The notes under the pieces: generated by a model
The model's database searches: none
Told to the model about the DNA's origin: nothing
The model's input: only the letters and a program-made list of their open reading frames with translations
NCBI RefSeq assembly: GCF_014750685.1
Contig: NZ_JAAXGE010000001.1
Span: 496,001-560,000, forward strand
DNA from: Bacteroides sp. GM023
GTDB taxonomy: Bacteria > Bacteroidota > Bacteroidia > Bacteroidales > Bacteroidaceae
Direction: 5' to 3'
Length of the DNA: 64,000 nt
Made by a program: the position numbers and the translations under genes
Shown: positions 35,338 to 43,210 of the stretch, one piece after another
Numbering within the stretch: the first letter of the stretch is position 1
Layout: each line of letters starts with the position of its first letter

Positions 35338-36108
35338 ATGATTAAGCTAGTTATACTAACTTTGCTCTTTTCAGTATCTTTTGTACCAATGTTTGCCCAA
35401 ACAAGTGGATATCCGGAATGTAGAAATCAGATAGAAGCTATCAATAAAATGCCTTTGCAGGTAGCATACCTTGTACCTGTGGATAGCTTGGGACAATATA
35501 TGTTTATGGAATTAATGACACCGGAAATGTGTGATCATTGTGAGGTGGTTGCTGATATATCCGGTGGACAGTTTACTTGTTTTGCTACTTTATATTTTGA
35601 TAATGAAGGAAAACTTCGTAAGACTATCAAGCAATGGGCAGATGGTGGTGATTTAAATAATATTGTCTATTACGATAAACAAGGAAATATCATTTATGCT
35701 GTTTTTGCAACAGGAACTGATGAATATGGGAAGTTGTATTCATATAATTCACAGATTTATGTAGATTATTCATATTCGAAACCTTTTTTCCATAATGGAT
35801 TTCATCTGTGGATTAATATGACGACCGAGGATTTAGCAACTGTCTATAAAGTAAAACTGGACTTACCCAGGAATTGTAAATCTATAATCTTTACTCCGGT
35901 TAAGGTAGGAGATAGAGTTTTGTTGTCTACAAATAAAGTCTATGTTTCTCCCAATGGTAATTTGATAAGTGAAGATTATAATTATTTTGGAAGATATGTC
36001 ATTGTGAATAAGGTAAAAGGTGATTGGTGTATGGTGAAGGGTATTATATCGGCAGCAGGTGAGTCAATCGGCTATATTCCCGCTGATGATTTGGAAATTA
36101 TAAGATAG
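35338..36108 (+). CDS. secreted protein with C-terminal SH3-like domain, unknown function
   Basis: The start is set at the ATG at 35338 because it gives a clean signal peptide (MIKLVILTLLFSVSFVPMFAQ); an in-frame ATG at 35227 would add 37 residues in front and lies within about 15 nt of the predicted transcript start. The mature protein (about 236 residues) has a central repeat-like part with YYDKQGNIIYAVFA and a C-terminal segment (DRVLLSTNKVYVSPNGN, VNKVKGDWCMVKG, ESIGYIPADDLEII) that looks like a bacterial SH3-type domain. Two Cys pairs suggest disulfides. It is followed 6 bp later by a membrane protein gene. No specific function was recognised. Confidence 0.7.
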   Translation: MIKLVILTLLFSVSFVPMFAQTSGYPECRNQIEAINKMPLQVAYLVPVDSLGQYMFMELMTPEMCDHCEVVADISGGQFTCFATLYFDNEGKLRKTIKQWADGGDLNNIVYYDKQGNIIYAVFATGTDEYGKLYSYNSQIYVDYSYSKPFFHNGFHLWINMTTEDLATVYKVKLDLPRNCKSIIFTPVKVGDRVLLSTNKVYVSPNGNLISEDYNYFGRYVIVNKVKGDWCMVKGIISAAGESIGYIPADDLEIIR

Positions 36109-36114
36109 GAAAAC

Positions 36115-37593
36115 ATGAAAAAGAAAAACTACTTTATAAACTTTGGTATCGGCTTTCTAGTCGGTATGCTTATATCCATTTATCTATTTTCATTCAGAAC
36201 TGCTGATTTGTATTGGCACGCCTCCCTGCCTTTGGATGTTTTATTGAAATGGATTGGTTATCAATTTATTGCATTTCTGAAAGTCGGATTTATCACTGGC
36301 TTTTTATTGAGCTCTTTTCTAGCTGTTCGAAGAGCAGTTTTGAATAAGGAGAAGAGATGGTATAGGCAATTCTTATTTGATTTGCCTTTATTGTTTATCT
36401 GCTTCCTAATATCTTGGTTACAAGTAAATTATTTCAATCCGATATCGAAGGTCGGGATTTATCCTGTTGCGATGGCTGCAAGATTCAATGGGGATTATAG
36501 AGAAGCTGTAAGAGATACTATGTTTATGGATATGACCAAATCGTTGGAAGAATATCCTTTTCGTTTTACTACGCCGGTTTTGAAGGAACGAATTGCTACG
36601 TTTCAGCAACAAATCAGCGGACAAACAATGAAAGCTGATTCTTTATTATCTGTTGTGCCGGATAGCTTGGCTGAGGATATTTATGAATACAATGATTTAC
36701 AGGAACTAGGATTATCTTATCATAAGCATGTCCGTCCGATACAGGTTTCGCCGGAAAAGTGTGACACATTGTTGCAGGGATTGGGTGATTGTGTGGAAGG
36801 TATTAAAACATTATCTGAGAGTTTGAATAAATATGAAAGGGAATTAGCGGGCCGGGAGATGGATTATTATTTTGTCGGTTTTTATATCATAACATTGCTA
36901 AGTGGAGCTTTTGAAGGATTTTGGGCTCGTAGAAGGAAACAGAAAAATAGCGGTGGGACTCGGAATAATCGTTTCAGGCGCTTGATGAAAGATAAGCGTT
37001 TTGCAATTCCTATCTGTATAATAGGGATATTGGTGCTTTTGTTTTATCAGAGAGGCGTTCAACATATTGTTCATGTCGAACAAGTACCCTGCAAATTTCC
37101 AGTTGTTGTTTATGGGAAGATGGAGGAGAATCGAATAACAAGAATCCGTTTTCCGTTTACTGTTGAGTGTCGTAGCTTATCTTTACGCACTATATCTTAT
37201 AATAGTAATGGGTATTGGAGTGATTGGGAGAAGAAGTGGGGACGCACACATGGAACTTCATCTTTAGTTTTTGTGGAAGACTGTGATACGTTGAAAATGA
37301 TGGAAAAAGAAAAAGGGAATCCGGTATTGAAGATACATATTTATCCTTCTAAACAATATATTTTGCAACAGGGTTATTTAATCAATAAAGATTCTCTTAT
37401 CCAGCAATATTTCTCTCCTTATCTGTTGCGGATGCGTGAAGCGGGAAAAGATACACTTCACTTAACCTATCAACAGATGGAACATATTACACCTGGATTA
37501 ATAGATAGTATATTGTCAGGAGATACAATTAGCATAGGCTTTCGTTATGATGGAAAATCAAATGGTATTGATATTCCGGTAAGAGGTTTCTGA
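36115..37593 (+). CDS. multi-TM membrane protein, unknown function
   Basis: A 492-residue protein with three N-terminal hydrophobic segments (about 8-27, 45-70, 88-104), a soluble helical part (about 115-245, several Glu/Leu-rich stretches), a TM near 252-270, a basic turn (FWARRRKQKNSGG), a TM near 298-312 and a C-terminal soluble domain of about 180 residues. No family was recognised. It lies 6 bp after the SH3-like gene, so the two probably work together at the envelope. Confidence 0.65.
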   Translation: MKKKNYFINFGIGFLVGMLISIYLFSFRTADLYWHASLPLDVLLKWIGYQFIAFLKVGFITGFLLSSFLAVRRAVLNKEKRWYRQFLFDLPLLFICFLISWLQVNYFNPISKVGIYPVAMAARFNGDYREAVRDTMFMDMTKSLEEYPFRFTTPVLKERIATFQQQISGQTMKADSLLSVVPDSLAEDIYEYNDLQELGLSYHKHVRPIQVSPEKCDTLLQGLGDCVEGIKTLSESLNKYERELAGREMDYYFVGFYIITLLSGAFEGFWARRRKQKNSGGTRNNRFRRLMKDKRFAIPICIIGILVLLFYQRGVQHIVHVEQVPCKFPVVVYGKMEENRITRIRFPFTVECRSLSLRTISYNSNGYWSDWEKKWGRTHGTSSLVFVEDCDTLKMMEKEKGNPVLKIHIYPSKQYILQQGYLINKDSLIQQYFSPYLLRMREAGKDTLHLTYQQMEHITPGLIDSILSGDTISIGFRYDGKSNGIDIPVRGF

Positions 37594-37604
37594 TTAATTT
37601 TAGT

Positions 37605-37612
37605 TACCTTTG
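37605..37612 (+). promoter_or_regulatory. putative Bacteroides -7 element
   Basis: TACCTTTG matches TAnnTTTG in the 73-bp gap before the gene at 37667. No good -33 box is visible. Confidence 0.4.
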
Positions 37613-37666
37613 TTCATTCTAAAAAGAAACAACAACGAAAATTACACATAATACAATGATACTACT

Positions 37667-38209
37667 ATGAAGACTTTGTTTATTAAAACTCTCCGTATTT
37701 TGATGCTTTTTATTTTTATTATTTCATTGGGCTTAGGTTATGTTATCTACGAAGATACATTAGCATCATGGTGGATACCTGTTGGAATGGCGCTTTTGGT
37801 GGCTTTGGCTACTCTTCCATTTTATAAGAAATGGGTTTGGCTGACAACAATGGATGGTAAGGTTATTAATTGTCTGTGTCATATTGCCTGTGTAGGTGCT
37901 GTCAGCTATGCATTGTTTCTTGGTGGCAATTATTGGCTTGCCGATGCCAGTTCCACACATGAAGAAACAGTAATGGTACAGAAAAAATATATGGAAACCC
38001 ATAAGAAAACCCGCAAGGTTGGTAAACATCGTTATGTATCGAATGGAGTACGTAAAGAATACTACTTGCAAGTTGCTTTTGAGAATGGGAATGTGGAAAC
38101 ATTGCATGTGTCGCTTGCTACTTATAATAAGACGCGGCAAGGAAAGTCAAAGATACTGACTTTGCAAAAAGGTTTCTTCGGACTTCCGGTGATAACGAAA
38201 GGACTTTAA
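37667..38209 (+). CDS. three-TM membrane protein, unknown function
   Basis: A 180-residue protein with three TMs (about residues 10-27, 36-52 and 66-88) and a basic C-terminal domain (KKYMETHKKTRKVGKHRYVSNGVRKEYYLQVAF). No family was recognised. It is followed 18 bp later by a sugar O-acetyltransferase gene and may be cotranscribed with it. Confidence 0.65.
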   Translation: MKTLFIKTLRILMLFIFIISLGLGYVIYEDTLASWWIPVGMALLVALATLPFYKKWVWLTTMDGKVINCLCHIACVGAVSYALFLGGNYWLADASSTHEETVMVQKKYMETHKKTRKVGKHRYVSNGVRKEYYLQVAFENGNVETLHVSLATYNKTRQGKSKILTLQKGFFGLPVITKGL

Positions 38210-38227
38210 TCAATTATCATAGCAGAT

Positions 38228-38818
38228 ATGGAAAATAGAGAATTGTATGAAAGAATGCTTTCAGGAGAAATGTATAATGATTTGTCTATAGAACTGGTTC
38301 AGAGAAGGGAACAAGTCGTTTTTCTGACGAATGATTATAACTCTACTTATGGAAAGCCAAAAGAGGTTCGTGAAGCATTGTTACGTAAGTTGTTGAGGCG
38401 TATCGGCGAGAATGTACATTTTGAACCTAACTTCCGGTGTGAATTTGGATTTAATATCAGTATCGGGAATAACTTCTTTGCCAACTTTGATTGTATAATG
38501 CTGGATGGGAACCTTATCACGATAGGAGATAATGTCCTGTTGGGCCCACGGGTGGGAATGTACACTGCCAATCATGTGCTTGACCCTCAAGAACGTGTTA
38601 TGGGCGGATGCTATGCACACCCGATAACCATAGGAGATAATGTTTGGATTGGTGCCGGAGTCCATCTTATGGGCGGTGTTACTATCGGGAGAAATACAGT
38701 AATAGGGGCGGGGAGTGTAGTCACTAAAGATGTGCCGGAGAATGTAATTGCTGCGGGAACTCCCTGCAAGGTAATCCGGGAAATAACGGAAAAAGATAAA
38801 ACTGAATTCAGAGTCTGA
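38228..38818 (+). CDS. hexapeptide-repeat sugar O-acetyltransferase (Maa/LacA type)
   Basis: A 196-residue acetyltransferase. The N-terminal helix MLSGEMYNDLSIELVQRREQ is the maltose-acetyltransferase cap; a left-handed beta-helix follows (ISIGNNFFANFDCIMLDGNLITIGDNVLLGPRVGMYT; TIGDNVWIGAGVHLMGGVTIGRNTVIGAGSVVTKDVP). The catalytic His is in MYTANHVLD. It acetylates a sugar hydroxyl with acetyl-CoA. The stop codon lies inside the hairpin at 38813-38840, whose second arm is the target of the outer IS256-family insertion. Confidence 0.92.
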   Translation: MENRELYERMLSGEMYNDLSIELVQRREQVVFLTNDYNSTYGKPKEVREALLRKLLRRIGENVHFEPNFRCEFGFNISIGNNFFANFDCIMLDGNLITIGDNVLLGPRVGMYTANHVLDPQERVMGGCYAHPITIGDNVWIGAGVHLMGGVTIGRNTVIGAGSVVTKDVPENVIAAGTPCKVIREITEKDKTEFRV

Positions 38819-38840
38819 TAAATAAAAATAGCTTATCAGA
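38813..38840 (+). terminator. hairpin overlapping the acetyltransferase stop, used as IS target
   Basis: TCTGATAA (38814-38821) pairs with TTATCAGA (38833-38840). The second arm is exactly the 8-bp target duplicated by the outer insertion sequence; without the insertion the downstream copy at 41582 gives GTCTGATAA/TTATCAGAC. There is no long T run. Confidence 0.5.
38833..38840. repeat. left target-site duplication of the outer IS256-family element
   Basis: TTATCAGA, identical to 41582-41589. It directly flanks the outer inverted repeat. Confidence 0.85.
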
Positions 38841-38854
38841 GGGAGCGTAAAATA

Positions 38855-38862
38855 AACTGTGT
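38855..38862. repeat. left target-site duplication of the inner IS256-family element
   Basis: AACTGTGT, identical to 40208-40215. It is part of the inverted repeat of the outer element. Confidence 0.85.
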
Positions 38863-40207
38863 GGCACTGTCCACTATTTTGTGTAAATAGAAAACTTCAG
38901 GATTCAGGTTTTATACTTGAATCCTGTTTTCAAATATAGTTATAAATTGGTTAAAAATCAACGCCCAATTCCAAATGGGTTGATACCATTTCTTTTCAAT
39001 TTCTGTAATCGCCAGATAAACAGACTTTTTCAGCGCATCATCATTTGGGAATGATAGCTTGTTTTTGGTGTATTTCTAATTTTTCCATTCAGATTTTCAA
39101 TAAGATTGGTTGTATATATGATTTTTCTAATTTCCACAGGGAAGTCAAAGAATACGGTTAATTCTTCCCAATTTTTTCTCCATGAGCGTATTGCATAGGG
39201 ATATTTACTACCCCACTTTTGCTCAAAGTTATCCAACTCCATTTTTGCTGCTTCTTTCGTGGGTGCATTATAGATGTTCTTCAAGTCAGAAGTGAACTCC
39301 TTTTTTTCTTTCCAAACTACATACCGACAGGAGTTTCTGATTTGATGTACCACACATATCTGGGTGGTAGAGGCGGGAAACACACTTTTGATGGTTTCTG
39401 TAAATCCATTCAGATTGTCAGTAACCGTAATTAGTATATCTTCTACGCCACGGGCTTTGAGATCTGTTAATACGCCCATCCAGAAAGCGGCACTCTCATT
39501 TTTACCAATCCACATACCTAGTACCTCTTTCAAACCTTCCTTATTAAGACCTACACATAGATAAACAGTCTTGTTGATTACTTTACCATTTTCCCGAACC
39601 TTGAATACAATACCATCCATCCAGACAATCATGTATAGGCTCTCCAGGGGACGATTCTGCCACTCTGAGGCAGCCTGGCTAACTTTATTGGTAATAATAG
39701 AGATAGCAGAAGTGGAAAGATTGATGCCGTATATTTCCTGCATTTCCGATTCAATGTCAGATACGCTCATACCTTTGGCATAAAGAGAAATAACAAGTCG
39801 TTCAATAGATAAACCACGGGATTGATGCTTAGGTACTACCACAGGCTCAAACTCACCTTCGCGATCACGGGGAAGCTGAATAACGGATTAACCCAGCTCG
39901 GTTTGAATCTGCTTCTTATAGCTGCCATTACGTGAATTGCCACTATGATCCCCTTGATTGGAGTGCTTTTCATAACCTAAATGATTGTCCATTTCGGCTT
40001 CAAGCATTTGCTCATAAACACGGGTATGAAGCTCTTTCATAAAAGCTGTCACATCTTCACCTGTCTTAAATTGAGACAGAAAATCTTTGCTTAAAAATTC
40101 TTTGGGAATGTCCATAAAATCTGCTTTTTACAAAGTTAATACATAAATAAAAAAACTACGAGAAGAATCCCGTAGTTTTCTATTTACACAATATTATGGA
40201 GAGTCCC
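38863..40207 (-). mobile_element. inner IS256-family insertion sequence, nested and inactive
   Basis: A 1345-bp element with imperfect inverted ends: left GGCACTGTCCAC then a shared GTGTAAATAGAAAACT, right (reverse complement) GGGACTCTCCAT then the same shared block. An 8-bp duplication AACTGTGT flanks it. It sits in the left inverted repeat of the outer element, so it arrived later. Its transposase is broken twice. Confidence 0.88.
38911..40115 (-). pseudogene. IS256-family transposase with nonsense codon and frameshift
   Basis: The frame begins at 40115 (MDIPKEFLSKDF) and is stopped by TAA at 39890-39888 after KKQIQTELG. The same frame resumes with SVIQLPRDREGEFEP and runs to a deletion of one A/T in a homopolymer near 39072, after which the reading shifts (IRNTPKTS instead of the family's IRKYTKN). 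With that base restored the frame would run on through FPNDDALKKSVYLAITEIEKK to a TAA at 38911. The DDE residues are present (VWMDGIVFK, TVTDNLNGF, NLIENLNG). Two lesions make it a pseudogene; it could move only if another transposase acted on its ends. Confidence 0.9.
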
Positions 40208-40215
40208 AACTGTGT
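40208..40215. repeat. right target-site duplication of the inner element
   Basis: AACTGTGT, matching 38855-38862. Confidence 0.85.
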
Positions 40216-40231
40216 CAAGCGTTCTTTTCTC

Positions 40232-40293
40232 TACAATCTCTTCGGTCGGGGAACGCCCAGCGGCAAGGGGCGGGACCACCCGTCCCGACGAGC
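40232..40293 (-). other. GC-rich structured tail of the outer IS
   Basis: A stretch far richer in G+C than its surroundings lies between the transposase stop and the element end. It can fold: CGGGAC (40271-40276) with GTCCCG (40282-40287), or GGTCGGG with CCCGACG. On the minus strand it would act as a terminator-like 3' structure or a transposition control element. Confidence 0.4.
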
Positions 40294-40300
40294 GACAAAA

Positions 40301-41515
40301 TTAGATTAAAATCAATCGTTCTCCAAATTTAATTGCTAATTGTTGTGCTATTATAGCCCAATTCGCAATCGGCATAGTCCACTTTTTACGTACGTTTCGG
40401 TAAGCAAGATAAACCAATTTCTCAAGAGCTGTATCCGTCGGGAATACGCCCTTGTTTTTAGTAACCTTACGAATCTGCCGATGATATCCTTCAACAGTAT
40501 TCGTGGTGTATATAAGTGTTCTAATACCTTGAGTAAATTGGAAATACGCAGATAGTCGCTCCCAATTATCCCTCCATGACTTTATAACAATAGGATAAAG
40601 TTCTCCCCATTTCTTATCCAAATTATCCAGTTCTATTTCAGCAGCTTCCTTGCTTACGGCTTTGTAAACAAGCTTTAGGTCTTTCATAAATTCCTTTTGA
40701 TTCTTGCTGGCTACGTATTTTATGGAGTTGCGAATCTGGTGAACAATACAAAGTTGAACAGTAGTATCAGGATAAACACTCGCAATAGCATCAGGAAAAC
40801 CTTTTAAGCCGTCTACACAAGCTATCAGAATGTCTTTCACACCACGATTCTGGAGATCCGTAAGAACAGACAACCAAAAATTAGCACCTTCACTATGGGC
40901 AATATACATCCCTAAAAGCTCTTTATGACCTTCAGAGTCTATTCCTAAAACATTATAGATAGCCCGGCTGACAGACTGACCACGCTCATCCATTACTTTA
41001 TAATGAATAGCATCCATAAAAACAATGGGGTAAACAGAGTCAAGACTGCGAGACTTCCAAGCCTTTATTTCCGGAAGCACACGATCGGTGATTGAACTGA
41101 TTGTATCCGCAGATACACGATTGCCTAAGTTTTCCTCCATCCAATCACTGATTTGACGAGTACTATTACCTAAAGCATACAAACCGATAATACGATCAGA
41201 AACACCCTCTGCAAGAATCGTTTCACGCTTCTTTATAAACTGGGGATCAAAGCTGGAATTACGATCACGGGGAGTGGAAACAGTCACCTCGCCTAAGGGA
41301 GTTTGAACCTGCTTGTGCATCTTGCCATTACGGCGATTACCATCTTCACGCTCGGTTGGACTAAGATGGGCATCCATCTCACCTTCCAAGGCGGCGTTAA
41401 GAATACTTTCTAAAAGAGGAGCAAAAGCACCATCTTTACCTAACAAGGATTTACCCGATTTGAGTTGTTCGAGAGCCTTGTTCTTAATACTTTCAAAATT
41501 AAATTCTTCGTTCAT
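40301..41515 (-). CDS. IS256-family transposase, intact
   Basis: A 404-residue mutator-type transposase with the complete DDE set: Asp in PIVFMDAIHYKV, Asp in LIACVDGLKGFPDAI and Glu in TNTVEGYHRQIRK. The motif CIVHQIRNSIKYV and the C-terminal ALEKLVYLAYRNVRKKW are typical of the family. It would move the outer element by a cut/copy mechanism. One inverted repeat of that element is now interrupted, so the enzyme may be active while its own element is crippled. Confidence 0.92.
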   Translation of the reverse strand: MNEEFNFESIKNKALEQLKSGKSLLGKDGAFAPLLESILNAALEGEMDAHLSPTEREDGNRRNGKMHKQVQTPLGEVTVSTPRDRNSSFDPQFIKKRETILAEGVSDRIIGLYALGNSTRQISDWMEENLGNRVSADTISSITDRVLPEIKAWKSRSLDSVYPIVFMDAIHYKVMDERGQSVSRAIYNVLGIDSEGHKELLGMYIAHSEGANFWLSVLTDLQNRGVKDILIACVDGLKGFPDAIASVYPDTTVQLCIVHQIRNSIKYVASKNQKEFMKDLKLVYKAVSKEAAEIELDNLDKKWGELYPIVIKSWRDNWERLSAYFQFTQGIRTLIYTTNTVEGYHRQIRKVTKNKGVFPTDTALEKLVYLAYRNVRKKWTMPIANWAIIAQQLAIKFGERLILI

Positions 41516-41581
41516 AAAAAAACTGTGTTAGCAAAGTTAATTCTTTTTTTTCTTTGCTGACACAGTTTAAATTACATTCTC

Positions 41582-41589
41582 TTATCAGA
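41582..41589. repeat. right target-site duplication of the outer element
   Basis: TTATCAGA, matching 38833-38840. Confidence 0.85.
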
Positions 41590-41652
41590 CCCTAAATATT
41601 GTCTTATATAGCTTTTATTTATTCTTTCTAATAAAAAATATTCATATCGAAT

Positions 41653-42144
41653 TTAGTAAATACTGACTAATACCCCAGTCTGTGCATTCAAAGCCTTCTC
41701 ATAAAAGGCTTTCAGATTAAGAAACTCTTGTTTTAATTCCTGTTTAAGGCTTTCTTCATTTTTCTTGAGCCAAATATTCGGATATATCTTAGCTTTCTTG
41801 AATTTCGATATATCTGCATTTTGGAGTAGTACATCTATTTCTACTTCATTGATAGCTTTTACAATTCCGGGAATATTCTCGGGGTCGGTGTAAGCAATGA
41901 AATCATCGCAATCGAACACATACGTGCCTACGACAAATTCACTCAATTTATTTCCTTCTATCGGGTCTTGTGCCGAAACTTCGGTCAATAGAAAATGCAG
42001 TCCGTCCCATAACTTGTCAATATCATAAGTTTCTGTACTTTCTTCATCACCATATTCTTCTACTGCTTCAAATAAATCATCCTCATCAGTCAATTTATTC
42101 ATTGTGGCCTCATCCGCCAACATGTAAACACCTAACATTCCCAT
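41653..42144 (-). CDS. DUF1877 family protein (YfbM-like)
   Basis: A 163-residue acidic cytoplasmic protein beginning MGMLGVYMLADEATMNKL, with KLWDGLHFLLTE and the later YFDCDDF-like segment (TYVFDCDDFIAYTDPENIPGIVKAINEVEID) characteristic of the DUF1877/YfbM family. YfbM-like proteins are often found among toxin-immunity genes, though no activity is established. It lies 26 bp after the unknown gene at 42171 on the same strand, next to the IS cluster. Confidence 0.8.
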   Translation of the reverse strand: MGMLGVYMLADEATMNKLTDEDDLFEAVEEYGDEESTETYDIDKLWDGLHFLLTEVSAQDPIEGNKLSEFVVGTYVFDCDDFIAYTDPENIPGIVKAINEVEIDVLLQNADISKFKKAKIYPNIWLKKNEESLKQELKQEFLNLKAFYEKALNAQTGVLVSIY

Positions 42145-42170
42145 AATCTATATTTTTAATTAGTATCTAT

Positions 42171-42974
42171 TTATTTTAGCCATTTCTCTTTCCATTTCTG
42201 TAAAAGACTTCCCATAAGTGCATCCTTATTTTGAAGAAGAATTGTTGCAGTTGGTAACCCATGTTTGGGATGGCAAAGTTTCTTTTTCAGTGCTTCTTCA
42301 GTGACATGCATTACACCATTAGTCTTTTGAATGGTTGAAATAGAATCATCCTTAATTGTATTGACTAATGCATGCAAGTAAATTAACTTATCTTCTTCTG
42401 TCACTTGTTTATTGATGCCATCTATCCATTCTCCCTGTTTATTACAGTAGAAAAATCTTAACTGCATAAAATAAATATCCCGATAAATATAAATCAATAA
42501 GTTATCGCATTCTTCCGTACTAATCATATCTTCAATCCGGGAAACAATCGTTTCGTATACGATATGTCTTCTTTGTAATGCAATATCTTGAGAAACACCA
42601 TACTCATTTTCCTTTTCTTTTAAATAAATGGAAAAGATTTTGTCTGCTATCGGAATATGATTATCATCCCGTACACTGAAGGTTATCTCGTGAATAAGTT
42701 TCTTAAATTGTTCCAATGCCGGAATATCTATTCCATAATACATATTGAATAAACTCCAACTGGATATAGAACAGGAATATTGAATAGATATAGATTCTTG
42801 GGTGAACAACCATTGTTGCATATCGTAGTTTTCGTCCCAGTCGTAGAGGGATGCGCCCATTACATAGCCTGTATAAAATATCCGAAGGTAATCTAACCGC
42901 GGCTCTTCAATATACATGCCGGGACGTTTCATAATTTCCTGAAGTAGCGTCCGTGTTGTTTTTAGGTTTTTCAT
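42171..42974 (-). CDS. unknown protein with RPGMYI motif
   Basis: A 267-residue soluble protein. Near the N-terminus is LLQEIMKRPGMYIEEPRLDYLRIFYTGY; the motif RPGMYI recurs in several small proteins of uncertain role, often near immunity genes. The rest is mixed helix/strand with Trp and Tyr. No enzyme motif was recognised. It is the first gene of a two-gene minus-strand unit with the DUF1877 gene, so an immunity or accessory role is a guess from context. Confidence 0.6.
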   Translation of the reverse strand: MKNLKTTRTLLQEIMKRPGMYIEEPRLDYLRIFYTGYVMGASLYDWDENYDMQQWLFTQESISIQYSCSISSWSLFNMYYGIDIPALEQFKKLIHEITFSVRDDNHIPIADKIFSIYLKEKENEYGVSQDIALQRRHIVYETIVSRIEDMISTEECDNLLIYIYRDIYFMQLRFFYCNKQGEWIDGINKQVTEEDKLIYLHALVNTIKDDSISTIQKTNGVMHVTEEALKKKLCHPKHGLPTATILLQNKDALMGSLLQKWKEKWLK

Positions 42975-43210
42975 ACCGTTTTATTTATTTCATTAAATAT
43001 ACGGAATTAACTAATACGGTTCGGAATAACTCCAGCTTTTTTATCTTTTGTTAAAAGAATGATGTCGACGGAAAGATTAAGCATTACTAAAAAGATTTTT
43101 AATCTCACCAATTCTACATCTTGTCTACAAACAAGCCGTGTTCGTCTCATTAAAAAAAAGATGCTATCCTATCCCTTATCTTCGTGACGAAATAAAAACA
43201 GAATAAAATC

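Larger units (their letters stand above)
38841..41581 (-). mobile_element. outer IS256-family insertion sequence (carries a nested element)
   Basis: The left end (from 38841: GGGAGCGTAAAATAAACTG) and the reverse complement of the right end (from 41581: GAGAATGTAATTTAAACTG) form inverted repeats, continuing into CTGTGTCA. An 8-bp duplication TTATCAGA flanks the element. It encodes one intact transposase (40301-41515). Without the nested element and its duplication it would be 1388 bp. The left repeat is split after AAACTGTGT by the inner element. A GC-rich structured stretch lies between the transposase stop and the left end. Confidence 0.87.
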
